DNA of 35,407 bases, taken from WHSW01 sp035296705. GTDB lineage: Bacteria; Actinomycetota; Thermoleophilia; Solirubrobacterales; 70-9. The notes under the pieces were generated by a model. The model had not been told where the DNA came from, ran no database searches, and saw nothing but the letters and a program-made list of their open reading frames with translations. A program made the position numbers and the translations under genes. Within the stretch, counting starts at the first letter, position 1. Each line of letters begins with the position of its first letter. Shown piece after piece: positions 29,277 through 35,407 of this stretch. The DNA lies in the NCBI GenBank assembly GCA_035296705.1, contig DATHAL010000069.1, positions 1-35,407 of the forward strand. The letters are read 5' to 3'.

Positions 29277-30371
29277 ATGGCGGTGATGACACCGCGCGAC
29301 CCGTTCGGGCGCGCGGCGCTGCGGGCGGTGGTGATCGTGCTCACCGTCGCGCTCGCGCTCTACCTCATCGTCCTCCTGCGCAAGCCGATCACGTGGCTCG
29401 TGATTGCTGCCTTCATTGCCGTGGCGATGTCCGGTCCGGTCAACCTTCTTGCACGGCGGATGAAGCGCGGTCTCGCGATCGCGCTCGCCTACCTGGCCAT
29501 GGTGATGATCCCGATCGGACTCGGCGCGGCTCTCATCCCCTCGATCGTCAACCAGGTCGAGGACCTGTCGAGCAACGTCCCGCAATACGCGGACGACGTC
29601 ACCGAGTACGTGAACGAGAACGACACGCTCCGCGGGTTGAACGAGAAGTACGACTTCACGACCGAGATCCAGAAGTTCGCCGACGACCTGCCGAGCCGGA
29701 TCGGCGACGCCGCGGGGCTCCTGCGCGACATCGGGGTGGGCGTCGTGAACTCGGTGTTCGCCGCGGTGACGATCCTGATCCTGAGCATCTTCATGGTCGG
29801 CGGCGGCCCCAGATGGGCGGAGGCGTTCGTACGGGCGCAACCACCCGACAGGGCGCAGAGGATCGAGCGTGCGCTGCGCGAGGTCGCCAACGCGATCGGC
29901 AACTACGTCGGCGGCGCGCTTGTGCAGGCGACGATCGCGGGCGTCAGCGCCTTCATCGTGATGAAGATCCTCGGAGCGCCGTTCGCAGGACCGCTCGCCC
30001 TCGTCGTCGCCTTCTTCGACCTGATCCCCGTGGTCGGCGCGACGATCGGCGCCGTCCTGATCGGGATCGTGATGCTCTTCGTGAACTTCCCGATCGCGGT
30101 GATCATCTGGGGCGCGTTCGCGATCTTCTACCAGCAGTTCGAGAACTACGTGATCCAGCCTCAGATCCAGCGGCGCGCGGTCGCGGTCGAGCCGTTCGTC
30201 GTTCTGGTCTCGGTGCTCTTCGGGTCGACCCTGTTCGGGATCCTCGGCGCCGTGCTCGCGATTCCGACGGCCGCAACGCTGCAGATCGTCTGGCGCGAGT
30301 ACCGCGACTACCGGCGCGAGACGCTCGCGCAGCCGATCGACGGGCCTGGGCGCCTCGAGGCCCCCGCGTAG
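29277..30371 (+). CDS. AI-2E/PerM-family membrane protein
   Basis: A 364-aa integral membrane protein of the AI-2E transporter/PerM family, whose members export small signals or exchange Na+/H+. Hydrophobic segments include VVIVLTVALALYLIVLL and WLVIAAFIAVAMSGPVNLLA near the start. An extracytoplasmic middle region (EDLSSNVPQYADDVTEYVNE) follows, then the conserved C-terminal block (GNYVGGALVQATIAGVSAFI, LALVVAFFDLIPVVGATIGA, FYQQFENYVIQPQIQRRAV). A GTG at 29274 is one codon earlier; the ATG at 29277 fits the ribosome site (AGGAAGG) better. The transported substrate is not inferable. Confidence 0.88.
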   Translation: MAVMTPRDPFGRAALRAVVIVLTVALALYLIVLLRKPITWLVIAAFIAVAMSGPVNLLARRMKRGLAIALAYLAMVMIPIGLGAALIPSIVNQVEDLSSNVPQYADDVTEYVNENDTLRGLNEKYDFTTEIQKFADDLPSRIGDAAGLLRDIGVGVVNSVFAAVTILILSIFMVGGGPRWAEAFVRAQPPDRAQRIERALREVANAIGNYVGGALVQATIAGVSAFIVMKILGAPFAGPLALVVAFFDLIPVVGATIGAVLIGIVMLFVNFPIAVIIWGAFAIFYQQFENYVIQPQIQRRAVAVEPFVVLVSVLFGSTLFGILGAVLAIPTAATLQIVWREYRDYRRETLAQPIDGPGRLEAPA

Positions 30372-30395
30372 CGCGCGAAGCGCGGGGGTAGCCTC
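30357..30395 (+). terminator. GC hairpin spanning the PerM stop and dehydratase promoter
   Basis: GAGGCCCCCGCG and CGCGGGGGTAGCCTC are nearly complementary arms around TAGCGCGCGAAG. The stem contains the PerM stop and the dehydratase -10 (TAGCCT, 30389-30394). It may terminate PerM transcription; no T-run is present. Confidence 0.45.
30389..30394 (+). promoter_or_regulatory. -10 box (TAGCCT) for the leaderless dehydratase
   Basis: TAGCCT ends 7 nt before the ATG at 30402, favouring that start over the TTG at 30396. Confidence 0.5.
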
Positions 30396-30401
30396 TTGTC
30401 G

Positions 30402-31622
30402 ATGGCGGTTCCGTCGGCAAGCGCGCAGCGCATCGGCGTCGGCGAGATCGAGCGAGCGGCGCGGACGATCTCAGGCGCGGTCCGGACGACGCCGGTGCTC
30501 CACGCGGGTGAGGTGTCCCGCCGGTTCGGTGGCACCGTGAGCCTCAAGGCGGAGAACCTCCAGCGGACGGGCTCGTTCAAGGTCCGCGGCGCGAACAACC
30601 TGCTTGCGGCGCTCGCGCCGGAGGAGCTCGCGCGTGGGGTGGTCGCGGCGAGTGCCGGCAACCACGCCCAGGCGATCTCCCTCGCCGCCCGCGAGCGCGG
30701 GGCGCACGCGGTGATCTACATGCCCGACGACGCCCCGCTCGCGAAGATCGACGCCGTTCGCCGCTACGGGGGCGAGGTCCGGCTCGTCGAGGGCCTGGTC
30801 GAGCGCGCGTTCGACGAGGCGCATGCGTGCGCCGAGCGCGAGGGGGTGATCTTCGCCCACGCCTTCGACGACCCGGTGGTTATCGCCGGGCAGGGCACGA
30901 TCGGCCTCGAGATCGCCGAGCAGGCACCGGCCGCAAAGCTCGTCGTGGTCGCGATCGGCGGCGGCGCGCTCGCCACCGGGATCGCGATCGCCGTCAAGGA
31001 CCGCCTGCCGGGAGCGCGAGTGGTGGGAGTGCAGTCCGATCGCTGCGCTCCCTACGCCCGCGGGGAGCGCCGGCTGCCGACGATCTGCGACGGGATCGCC
31101 GTCAAGCGGCCCGGGCGGATCACGCGGCCGCTCGTGGACGAGTGGATCGACGAGGTGGTGACGGTCTCCGATGACGACGTCGCGCAGGCGATGGTGCTCC
31201 TGCTCGAGCGCTCGAAGCTCGTGGTCGAGGGAGCGGGCGCTGCCTCGGTCGCGGCGCTCCTCGCTGGGCGGATCGAGCCGCCGGACGACGGGGAGACCGT
31301 CGCGGTCCTCTCCGGCGGCAACGTCGACGCCTCGCGGCTCGTCGAGTGCATCCGGCTCGGCGAGAACGCTTCCGGGCGACGGCTCGTCTTCTCGACGGTC
31401 GTACCCGACCGTCCCGGCGCGCTCGCGAGCCTCGTCGCGGCGGTGGCCGAGGAGCGCGCGAACGTCCTCGACGTCGCCCACATCCGCGAAGGGATCGACC
31501 TGCACGTGCGGGAGACGGAGATCAGGCTCGTGCTTCAGACCGACGGCCCCGAGCACGGCGAGCGCATCCTCGCGGCGGTGCGGGACGCGGGCTTCTCGGC
31601 GCATCGCGAGGGTGCTCCTTGA
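30402..31622 (+). CDS. Threonine dehydratase (threonine ammonia-lyase)
   Basis: A 406-aa PLP enzyme converting threonine to 2-oxobutyrate and ammonia. The PLP lysine lies in LQRTGSFKVRGANN, the phosphate-binding glycine loop is AIGGGALATG, and ASAGNHAQAISLAARERGAH is the substrate loop. After residue 330, VVPDRPGALASLVAAVAEER onward is a C-terminal ACT-like regulatory domain, so isoleucine or another ligand may control it. Size and single ACT-like domain match the TdcB/IlvA2-type class found in actinobacteria rather than long E. coli IlvA. The TGA stop overlaps the TTG start of the NUDIX gene (TTGA), so the two are translationally coupled. Confidence 0.92.
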   Translation: MAVPSASAQRIGVGEIERAARTISGAVRTTPVLHAGEVSRRFGGTVSLKAENLQRTGSFKVRGANNLLAALAPEELARGVVAASAGNHAQAISLAARERGAHAVIYMPDDAPLAKIDAVRRYGGEVRLVEGLVERAFDEAHACAEREGVIFAHAFDDPVVIAGQGTIGLEIAEQAPAAKLVVVAIGGGALATGIAIAVKDRLPGARVVGVQSDRCAPYARGERRLPTICDGIAVKRPGRITRPLVDEWIDEVVTVSDDDVAQAMVLLLERSKLVVEGAGAASVAALLAGRIEPPDDGETVAVLSGGNVDASRLVECIRLGENASGRRLVFSTVVPDRPGALASLVAAVAEERANVLDVAHIREGIDLHVRETEIRLVLQTDGPEHGERILAAVRDAGFSAHREGAP

Positions 31623-32035
31623 TCGTTCGCGCTGCGGGCGGCGTGGTCGTCCGCTCGCGCGACGGCCGCCGCGAGGTCGCGGTCGTCCACCGGCCCAAGT
31701 ACGACGACTGGTCGCTGCCGAAGGGAAAGCTCGACGAGGGCGAGGACTGGCCGGATGCCGCGCTTCGCGAGGTCGAGGAGGAGACCGGGCTTCGTTGCGC
31801 GCTCGGCGAGGAGCTCGAGCCCGGACGCTATCCGGACCGCAAGGGCACCGAGAAGCTCGTCCGGTGGTGGGCGATGACGCCGATCGAGGGCACCTTCGCG
31901 CCCAACGACGAGGTCGACGACCTGCGGTGGATCGAGCTCGAGAGCGCGCACGAGGTGCTCGACTACCCGCACGACCGCGAGCTCGTGCGCTCGCTCACCG
32001 CCGCCTCGGCATCGAACGAACGTCCAGGCCCCTAG
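31619..32035 (+). CDS. NUDIX hydrolase
   Basis: A 138-aa pyrophosphohydrolase of the MutT type. The complete NUDIX box GKLDEGEDWPDAALREVEEE followed by TGL (pattern GX5EX7REUXEEXGU) lies near residues 35-57, and IVRAAGGVVVRSRDGRREVA is the N-terminal strand. YDDWSLPKGK before the box is typical of the MutT1-like actinobacterial group that cleaves oxidised or dinucleotide substrates. The frame is open upstream inside the dehydratase gene; the TTG at 31619 is chosen because homology starts there and it overlaps the dehydratase stop by 4 nt. Its own stop overlaps the DUF2203 stop in CTAG (32032-32035). Confidence 0.88.
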   Translation: MIVRAAGGVVVRSRDGRREVAVVHRPKYDDWSLPKGKLDEGEDWPDAALREVEEETGLRCALGEELEPGRYPDRKGTEKLVRWWAMTPIEGTFAPNDEVDDLRWIELESAHEVLDYPHDRELVRSLTAASASNERPGP

Positions 32036-32418
32036 CGCCCCGCGAGTGGACGGCGGCCGCGGAAGCCGGATTCGAGCTCGTGCCAGAAAGCGACGTCGCC
32101 TTCGTCGAGCTCCCAGCACAGGTAGACCTCGCGCCCGTCGCGGATGGCCGGGAAGTCGATCAGGCCGCGATCGATGTCGCGGACGACGATCCCAAGGCCC
32201 TGGAGCTCCGCGAGCAGCGCACGCACTTCGAGAAATGCCTGACCGACCTCCCGACCCGGCTCGCCGCCGCCGTTGGCCGGCGCCGCCTCCGAGAGCGCCT
32301 CATGGAGCGCCGCATCGGTGAGCCGGTCGCGCGCCTCGCGCAGCGACCGCAGCGCCGGCTCGACCCTGCCGAGGAGGCCGTTCGCCTCCTCGACCGTGAA
32401 GTGGCGTTCGTGGATCAC
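32032..32418 (-). CDS. DUF2203-family protein
   Basis: A 128-aa cytosolic protein of the DUF2203 family, uncharacterised proteins with a helical N-terminus and a C-terminal beta part. It begins ERHFTVEEANGLLGRVEPAL and ends GLIDFPAIRDGREVYLCWEL plus DEGDVAFWHELESGFRGRRP, the conserved block of the family. The GTG at 32418 is chosen because homology starts there; it overlaps the stop of the upstream EVE-domain gene by 4 nt (GTGA). No catalytic residues can be assigned. Confidence 0.8.
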   Translation of the reverse strand: MIHERHFTVEEANGLLGRVEPALRSLREARDRLTDAALHEALSEAAPANGGGEPGREVGQAFLEVRALLAELQGLGIVVRDIDRGLIDFPAIRDGREVYLCWELDEGDVAFWHELESGFRGRRPLAGR

Positions 32419-32785
32419 CCGGCGGCGGCCGCCGACACCGCGGCCGCGGCCCCGATCCGACCGGCGAGCAGGCGTCCGTCGGCGTCGGAGATCCCGCGGA
32501 GCTGCCCCTGAAACGCGAGGTGCCAGTGCTCGGCCGGCCAGCGACGCACGTGCTCGAGGTCCTCGACGAGCGACTCCGCAGGCACGAACCGATCCTCGTC
32601 CAGCACCCTGACCGGCTCGGCCTCGACGCGCCACGGATAGTCCTCCTGGTGCTTCCTTTCGCCCTGCGGCCAGATCGGGGTCCGGTCCTCGAACATCTCC
32701 GACCGCACCCTCACGATCCCGCCGAAGGCCTGCACGCCGGTGACGTAGAAGAGGATCTCGTCGCCTTGAGGATCCAGGTGGCCAT
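32415..32785 (-). pseudogene. EVE-domain protein gene with internal deletion and frameshift
   Basis: EVE (PUA-like) proteins bind modified bases or RNA. Here the start MATWIL matches the family N-terminus, but after only seven codons the family sequence continues in another frame at 32765 with GDEILFYVTGVQAFGGIVRV, then MFEDRTPIWPQGERKHQEDY, RVLDEDRFVPAESLVEDLEH and RRWPAEHWHLAFQGQL. Relatives have roughly 30-40 residues between these parts, so about 100 nt plus a frame seem lost. Reading without repair gives either a 24-residue stub or a 106-aa protein from the GTG at 32735 missing its N-terminal strand. Its stop overlaps the DUF2203 start. A -10 (TAGAAT) lies upstream. Confidence 0.65.
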
Positions 32786-32796
32786 CGGGTGGCGCG

Positions 32797-32802
32797 ATTC
32801 TA
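32797..32802 (-). promoter_or_regulatory. -10 box (TAGAAT) for the EVE/DUF2203 unit
   Basis: On the minus strand TAGAAT ends 11 nt before the ATG at 32785, so the damaged EVE gene and DUF2203 probably share this promoter. Confidence 0.4.
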
Positions 32803-32897
32803 TGGGCGCGGGTTGCCGCTCGTGGCCTTGCTGGGCTGGGTGGGGACGCGGTGTCGCCAACGCCACGCGCTTACCCGCGCCGAATCGGCCCTGTGGC

Positions 32898-32922
32898 GTT
32901 AACGACAAATAGCGTCGTCAAC
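32898..32922. promoter_or_regulatory. Inverted repeat between the EVE and desaturase genes
   Basis: GTTAACGAC and GTCGTCAAC form 9-bp arms (one mismatch) around the 7-nt spacer AAATAGC, in the 147-nt gap (32803-32949) between the EVE unit and the desaturase stop. No gene is visible in that gap. The repeat may be an operator or a terminator stem. Confidence 0.35.
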
Positions 32923-32949
32923 ACCGCACGCTTGGGCGCCGGGGACGGG

Positions 32950-33846
32950 CTAGGCGGCCTCGGGCTCGCGGGTCGCCGGTGCGAGCTTCTGCGCTTGGCG
33001 CTCGGGAGCGATCCGGACCACGTTCCACGCGAGGCCGAGCTTCTGCATGCCGCGGATCACGAGCCCGGTCGGGTCGAGCTCCCACCAGCGCAGGCCATGG
33101 AAAGCGGAGCGAGGGAATGCGTGGTGGTTGTGGTGCCAGGCCTCGCCGAGCGAGACCGGCGCGAGCCACCAGACGTTTCGGGACTCGTCCTCGGTGGCGA
33201 AGCGGCGCGCGCCGTGGAAGTGGCAGATCGAGTTGATGCTCCAGGTGATGTGGTGGACGAAGAAGACGCGCACGAGGCCGCCCCAGAGGAGCCCGGTGAG
33301 CCCGCCGACGAGCGTCCCCGTGAGCGCGAGGCCGAGCGCGAACGGGATCGCGAGCGAGAGCGTCACCCAGGTGAGGAAGCGGCGGTTGATCCAGCGCATG
33401 CCCGCGTCGTCCATGAGATCCGGCGCGTACTTGGAGCGGTCCGCTTGGCCGTTGGCGTCGAAGAGCCAGCCGACGTGGGCGTGCCAGAGCCCGGCGAGCC
33501 CGCTGCCGTGCCCGACGTGCGGCGAGTGCGGGTCGCCCTCGACGTCGGTGTGCGCGTGGTGCTTGCGGTGGTCGGCGACCCAGTCGATCACGGGCCCCTG
33601 GACCGCCATCGAGCCTGCGGCGGCGAGCGCGTACTCGACCGGCTTATGTGTTTGGAAGGCGCGGTGCGTGAGGAGGCGATGGAAGCCGACGGTGACGCCG
33701 AGCGCCGAGACGAAGTACATCGCGCCCATGATCGCGAGGTCGGTCCAGCCGATGGCGCGGTTCCACAGCAGGATCAGGGACGCAATGAAGGCGGCGAAGG
33801 GGAGGACGACGGCGGCGAAGTTGGTGTAGCGCTGTGCACGACTCAT
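32950..33846 (-). CDS. Membrane fatty-acid (acyl-CoA) desaturase
   Basis: A 298-aa di-iron membrane enzyme that inserts a double bond, typically delta-9, into long acyl chains. The three histidine boxes are HRLLTHRAF (H56, H61), HRKHHAHTD (H93, H96, H97) and AWHHNHHAFPRSA (around 231-235). Hydrophobic segments such as FAAVVLPFAAFIASLILLW and LAIMGAMYFVSALGVTVGF anchor it in the membrane. The ATG has a -10 (TACCGT) 8 nt upstream. It is divergent from the PucR/CdaR-type regulator, which may set membrane fluidity through it (inference). Length is normal. Confidence 0.93.
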   Translation of the reverse strand: MSRAQRYTNFAAVVLPFAAFIASLILLWNRAIGWTDLAIMGAMYFVSALGVTVGFHRLLTHRAFQTHKPVEYALAAAGSMAVQGPVIDWVADHRKHHAHTDVEGDPHSPHVGHGSGLAGLWHAHVGWLFDANGQADRSKYAPDLMDDAGMRWINRRFLTWVTLSLAIPFALGLALTGTLVGGLTGLLWGGLVRVFFVHHITWSINSICHFHGARRFATEDESRNVWWLAPVSLGEAWHHNHHAFPRSAFHGLRWWELDPTGLVIRGMQKLGLAWNVVRIAPERQAQKLAPATREPEAA

Positions 33847-33854
33847 GATTTGTA

Positions 33855-33860
33855 ACGGTA
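33855..33860 (-). promoter_or_regulatory. -10 box (TACCGT) for the desaturase
   Basis: On the minus strand TACCGT ends 8 nt before the ATG at 33846, in the 72-bp gap shared with the divergent regulator. Confidence 0.5.
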
Positions 33861-33906
33861 GGCGGAGGGGACGGGCGTTTCTTCGCCGCGGCCCAAGTCA
33901 TTGCCG

Positions 33907-33912
33907 TAAGTT
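33907..33912 (+). promoter_or_regulatory. -10 box (TAAGTT) for the leaderless PucR-type regulator
   Basis: TAAGTT ends exactly 6 nt before the ATG at 33919. No ribosome site is present. Confidence 0.55.
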
Positions 33913-33918
33913 CTTGTT

Positions 33919-35154
33919 ATGAACGCACAAATTCCCGCGCTCGAGGAGCCCTGGAAGGCGCTGCCACTCCGGATCGGCTCGCTGATCCGCCCGCACGTGC
34001 CGGCGCTGAGCGACGAGGTGATCGCCGCGATCCGCGAGCGCGTGCCCGCCTACCGGCGGCCGCTCGCGGGCAGATTCGGCGCGGGGATCCGGCTCGGCGT
34101 CGAGGAGGCGCTCGCGCAGTTCGCCGACCTCGTCTTCGATCCCGAGCTCGACCGCTCGGGCCGCGACGCGGTCTACCGGGGCCTCGGCCGCGGGGAGTTC
34201 CGCGAGCGCCGCTCGCTCGACTCGCTGCTCGCGGCCTACAGGCTCGGCGCCCGCGTCTCCTGGCGGCGGCTCGCCTCGGTGGCGATCGAGGCCGGAGTCG
34301 ATCGCCGCACCTTGGCGCTGCTCGCGGAGGCGGTGTTCGCATACATCGACGAGCTCTCGGCGCTCTCGGTGGAGGGCTACGCGCAGGAGCAGTCGCGGGC
34401 GGCCGGCGAGCGAGACCGGATGCGGCGGCGCGTGGTCGAGCTTCTGCTCGATCCCGCCGTCGATGAGGCGGCGGCGCGCGCGGCCGCCGCCGAGGCGGGC
34501 TGGCCGGCGCCGGAGACGGCCGCGGCGCTCGTCTGGCGCGGCGCCCGGCCGCGGCTGCGTGCGCGGCTTCCGGCCGGCACCCCGGTCCTCGAGGGAGCCG
34601 AGGAGGAGGAGACGACGGTCGCGATCGTCGCCGATCCGGAGGCGCCCGAGCTGGCCGAGCGGCTCGCGAGGGCGGCCGGCGGGGAGCCGCTCGTGCTCGG
34701 CCCGACGGTCGAGCTGATGGCGGTGGGGGACAGCGCCGCGCGGGCGCGGCGCGTGCTGGGCCTGATCGGCGGCGGCGCGATCGAGGCGACCGGGCTCGTA
34801 CGCGCGGCCGAGCACCTCGGCGCTCTCGTCGCGCACGGCGACGAGGAGGCCCTCGCCGAGCTCGCCCGCGCCCGGCTCGCGCCGCTCGAGGCCGAGACCC
34901 CGGCGTCGCGGCGCCGCCTCGTCTCGACGCTGCGCGCCTGGCTCGACGCCCAGGCCGAGGTTGCGGCGGTCGCCGCGCGGCTGCACGTCCATCCGCAGAC
35001 GGTGCGCTATCGGATGGCGCGGCTGCGTGAGTTGTTCGGCGAGGCCCTCGCCGATCCCGACGCGCGGCTCGAGCTCGCGCTCGCGCTGCGCAGCCCCGTT
35101 TCGGCAACATGTAGGCGGGAACGAGCCTGGAGACAATCAAGGAGGCAAGCGTGA
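33919..35154 (+). CDS. PucR/CdaR-type transcriptional regulator
   Basis: A 411-aa regulator. The C-terminal HTH (AEVAAVAARLHVHPQTVRYR, then MARLRELFGEALADPDARLE) near residues 350-395 is the PucR/CdaR-type HTH_30. The N-terminal half (SLIRPHVPALSDEVIAAIRE, then FRERRSLDSLLAAYRLGARV) is the RsbRD/PucR N-terminal sensor-like domain, and a GGDEF-like middle is expected. The ATG has a -10 (TAAGTT) 6 nt upstream. It is divergent from the desaturase, its probable target. The C-terminal tail (TCRRERAWRQSRRQA) runs beyond the domain to overlap the next gene by 4 nt. Confidence 0.85.
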   Translation: MNAQIPALEEPWKALPLRIGSLIRPHVPALSDEVIAAIRERVPAYRRPLAGRFGAGIRLGVEEALAQFADLVFDPELDRSGRDAVYRGLGRGEFRERRSLDSLLAAYRLGARVSWRRLASVAIEAGVDRRTLALLAEAVFAYIDELSALSVEGYAQEQSRAAGERDRMRRRVVELLLDPAVDEAAARAAAAEAGWPAPETAAALVWRGARPRLRARLPAGTPVLEGAEEEETTVAIVADPEAPELAERLARAAGGEPLVLGPTVELMAVGDSAARARRVLGLIGGGAIEATGLVRAAEHLGALVAHGDEEALAELARARLAPLEAETPASRRRLVSTLRAWLDAQAEVAAVAARLHVHPQTVRYRMARLRELFGEALADPDARLELALALRSPVSATCRRERAWRQSRRQA

Positions 35155-35407
35155 GCGATACGGCGACCACGAGCGGCGACATCATGGCCCCGGAGAGCGC
35201 GGACCGCCGGGAGCACGTGATCGAGCTCCTCAAGAGGGCCTACTGGATGGAGGTCGAGACGGTGATGAGCTACGTCGCGAATTCCGTAAACCCCGACGGG
35301 GTGCGGGCCTCCGAGATCAAGGAGTCGCTCGCCGCGGACATCACCGAGGAGCTCGGCCACGCACAGCAGTTCGCTGCGCGGATCAAGGAGCTCTACGGCG
35401 TCGTCCC
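35151..35407 (+). CDS. Ferritin-like protein, cut by the window edge
   Basis: A GTG at 35151 starts a frame that runs off the window end (about 85 codons seen). ELLKRAYWMEVETVMSYVAN and ADITEELGHAQQFAARIKEL show two ferritin-type helices with Glu and an EExxH-like iron motif (EELGH), as in bacterioferritin/Dps-like proteins. The start has an excellent ribosome site (AAGGAGGCAAGC) and overlaps the regulator stop by 4 nt (GTGA), so it may be cotranscribed. Iron storage or oxidative protection is inferred; the subfamily needs the missing half. Confidence 0.75.
   Translation, partial: MSDTATTSGDIMAPESADRREHVIELLKRAYWMEVETVMSYVANSVNPDGVRASEIKESLAADITEELGHAQQFAARIKELYGVV

Noticed and set aside
32851..33855. 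Plus-strand frame of 334 residues opposite the desaturase
   Set aside because: The three histidine boxes prove the minus-strand gene. The plus frame has no recognisable fold.
1..35407. Mobile elements, CRISPR arrays, prophage, toxin-antitoxin or restriction systems
   Set aside because: No transposase, integrase, direct-repeat/spacer array, phage structural gene or nuclease-methylase pair was visible in either strand.

Overview
The window is a high-GC (roughly 70%) chromosomal segment with short intergenic gaps and frequent GTG starts. Several traits point to an actinobacterium, most likely the Thermoleophilia (Solirubrobacterales/Gaiellales). They are: TANNNT -10 boxes placed 6-8 nt before start codons (leaderless transcription); a c-di-AMP (ydaO-type) riboswitch in front of a resuscitation-promoting-factor-like lysozyme; a secreted trypsin-like protease with an F-x-C...C-S-S-P-F C-terminal domain; and many small stand-alone enzymes. 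The taxon is inferred from style and gene content, not from a marker gene. I see no rRNA, tRNA, CRISPR array, transposase, integrase or phage gene. This is ordinary housekeeping and accessory chromosome, not an island.

Layout. 1-2.8 kb: PAS-SpoIIE phosphatase, type II NADH dehydrogenase, and a small FlgM-like anti-sigma protein. 2.8-6.8 kb: RibD/DHFR-like reductase and GNAT, DUF899 protein, TetR regulator divergent from an MBL-fold hydrolase, HhH-GPD repair protein. 6.9-10.6 kb: a luciferase-like oxidoreductase broken by two frameshifts, AraC regulator divergent from a VOC protein, two divergent cupin genes, and a GNAT remnant. 10.6-14 kb: a secreted copper module (a PHM/SURNod19-like protein fused to a plastocyanin-like domain, facing a second small cupredoxin) and the secreted protease. 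14-18.2 kb: an orphan 3,5-diaminohexanoate dehydrogenase, glycerate kinase, O6-methylguanine methyltransferase, GNAT, alpha/beta hydrolase, and a 53-residue acidic peptide. 18.2-21.4 kb: UGT-like glycosyltransferase, then the riboswitch-controlled Rpf-like lysozyme and a secreted RTX-repeat protein. 21.4-25.3 kb: cytochrome P450 divergent from an SDR, ZIP metal transporter, DUF892 protein with an Arg/Ser tail. 25.3-28.9 kb: acetyl-CoA hydrolase/CoA-transferase, and a TetR regulator divergent from a 14-TM drug exporter with twin 16-bp operators between them. 28.9-32.8 kb: cold-shock protein, AI-2E/PerM-type membrane protein, threonine dehydratase, NUDIX hydrolase, DUF2203 and a damaged EVE-domain gene. 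32.9-35.4 kb: fatty-acid desaturase divergent from a PucR/CdaR-type regulator, then the start of a ferritin-like gene cut by the window edge.

How the genes relate. Most are one- to three-gene units. Several regulators sit divergent from a probable target (TetR/MBL, AraC/VOC, TetR/MFS, PucR/desaturase). Four convergent pairs share overlapping stop codons in a CTAG or CTAA tetranucleotide, and many starts fit leaderless transcripts.

The most interesting items are the PHM-like/cupredoxin fusion with its facing cupredoxin, the riboswitch plus three phased 11-bp repeats ahead of the Rpf-like gene, the orphan lysine-fermentation dehydrogenase, and the decayed LLM and EVE genes. I found no clearly new multi-gene system; the copper module is the best candidate.
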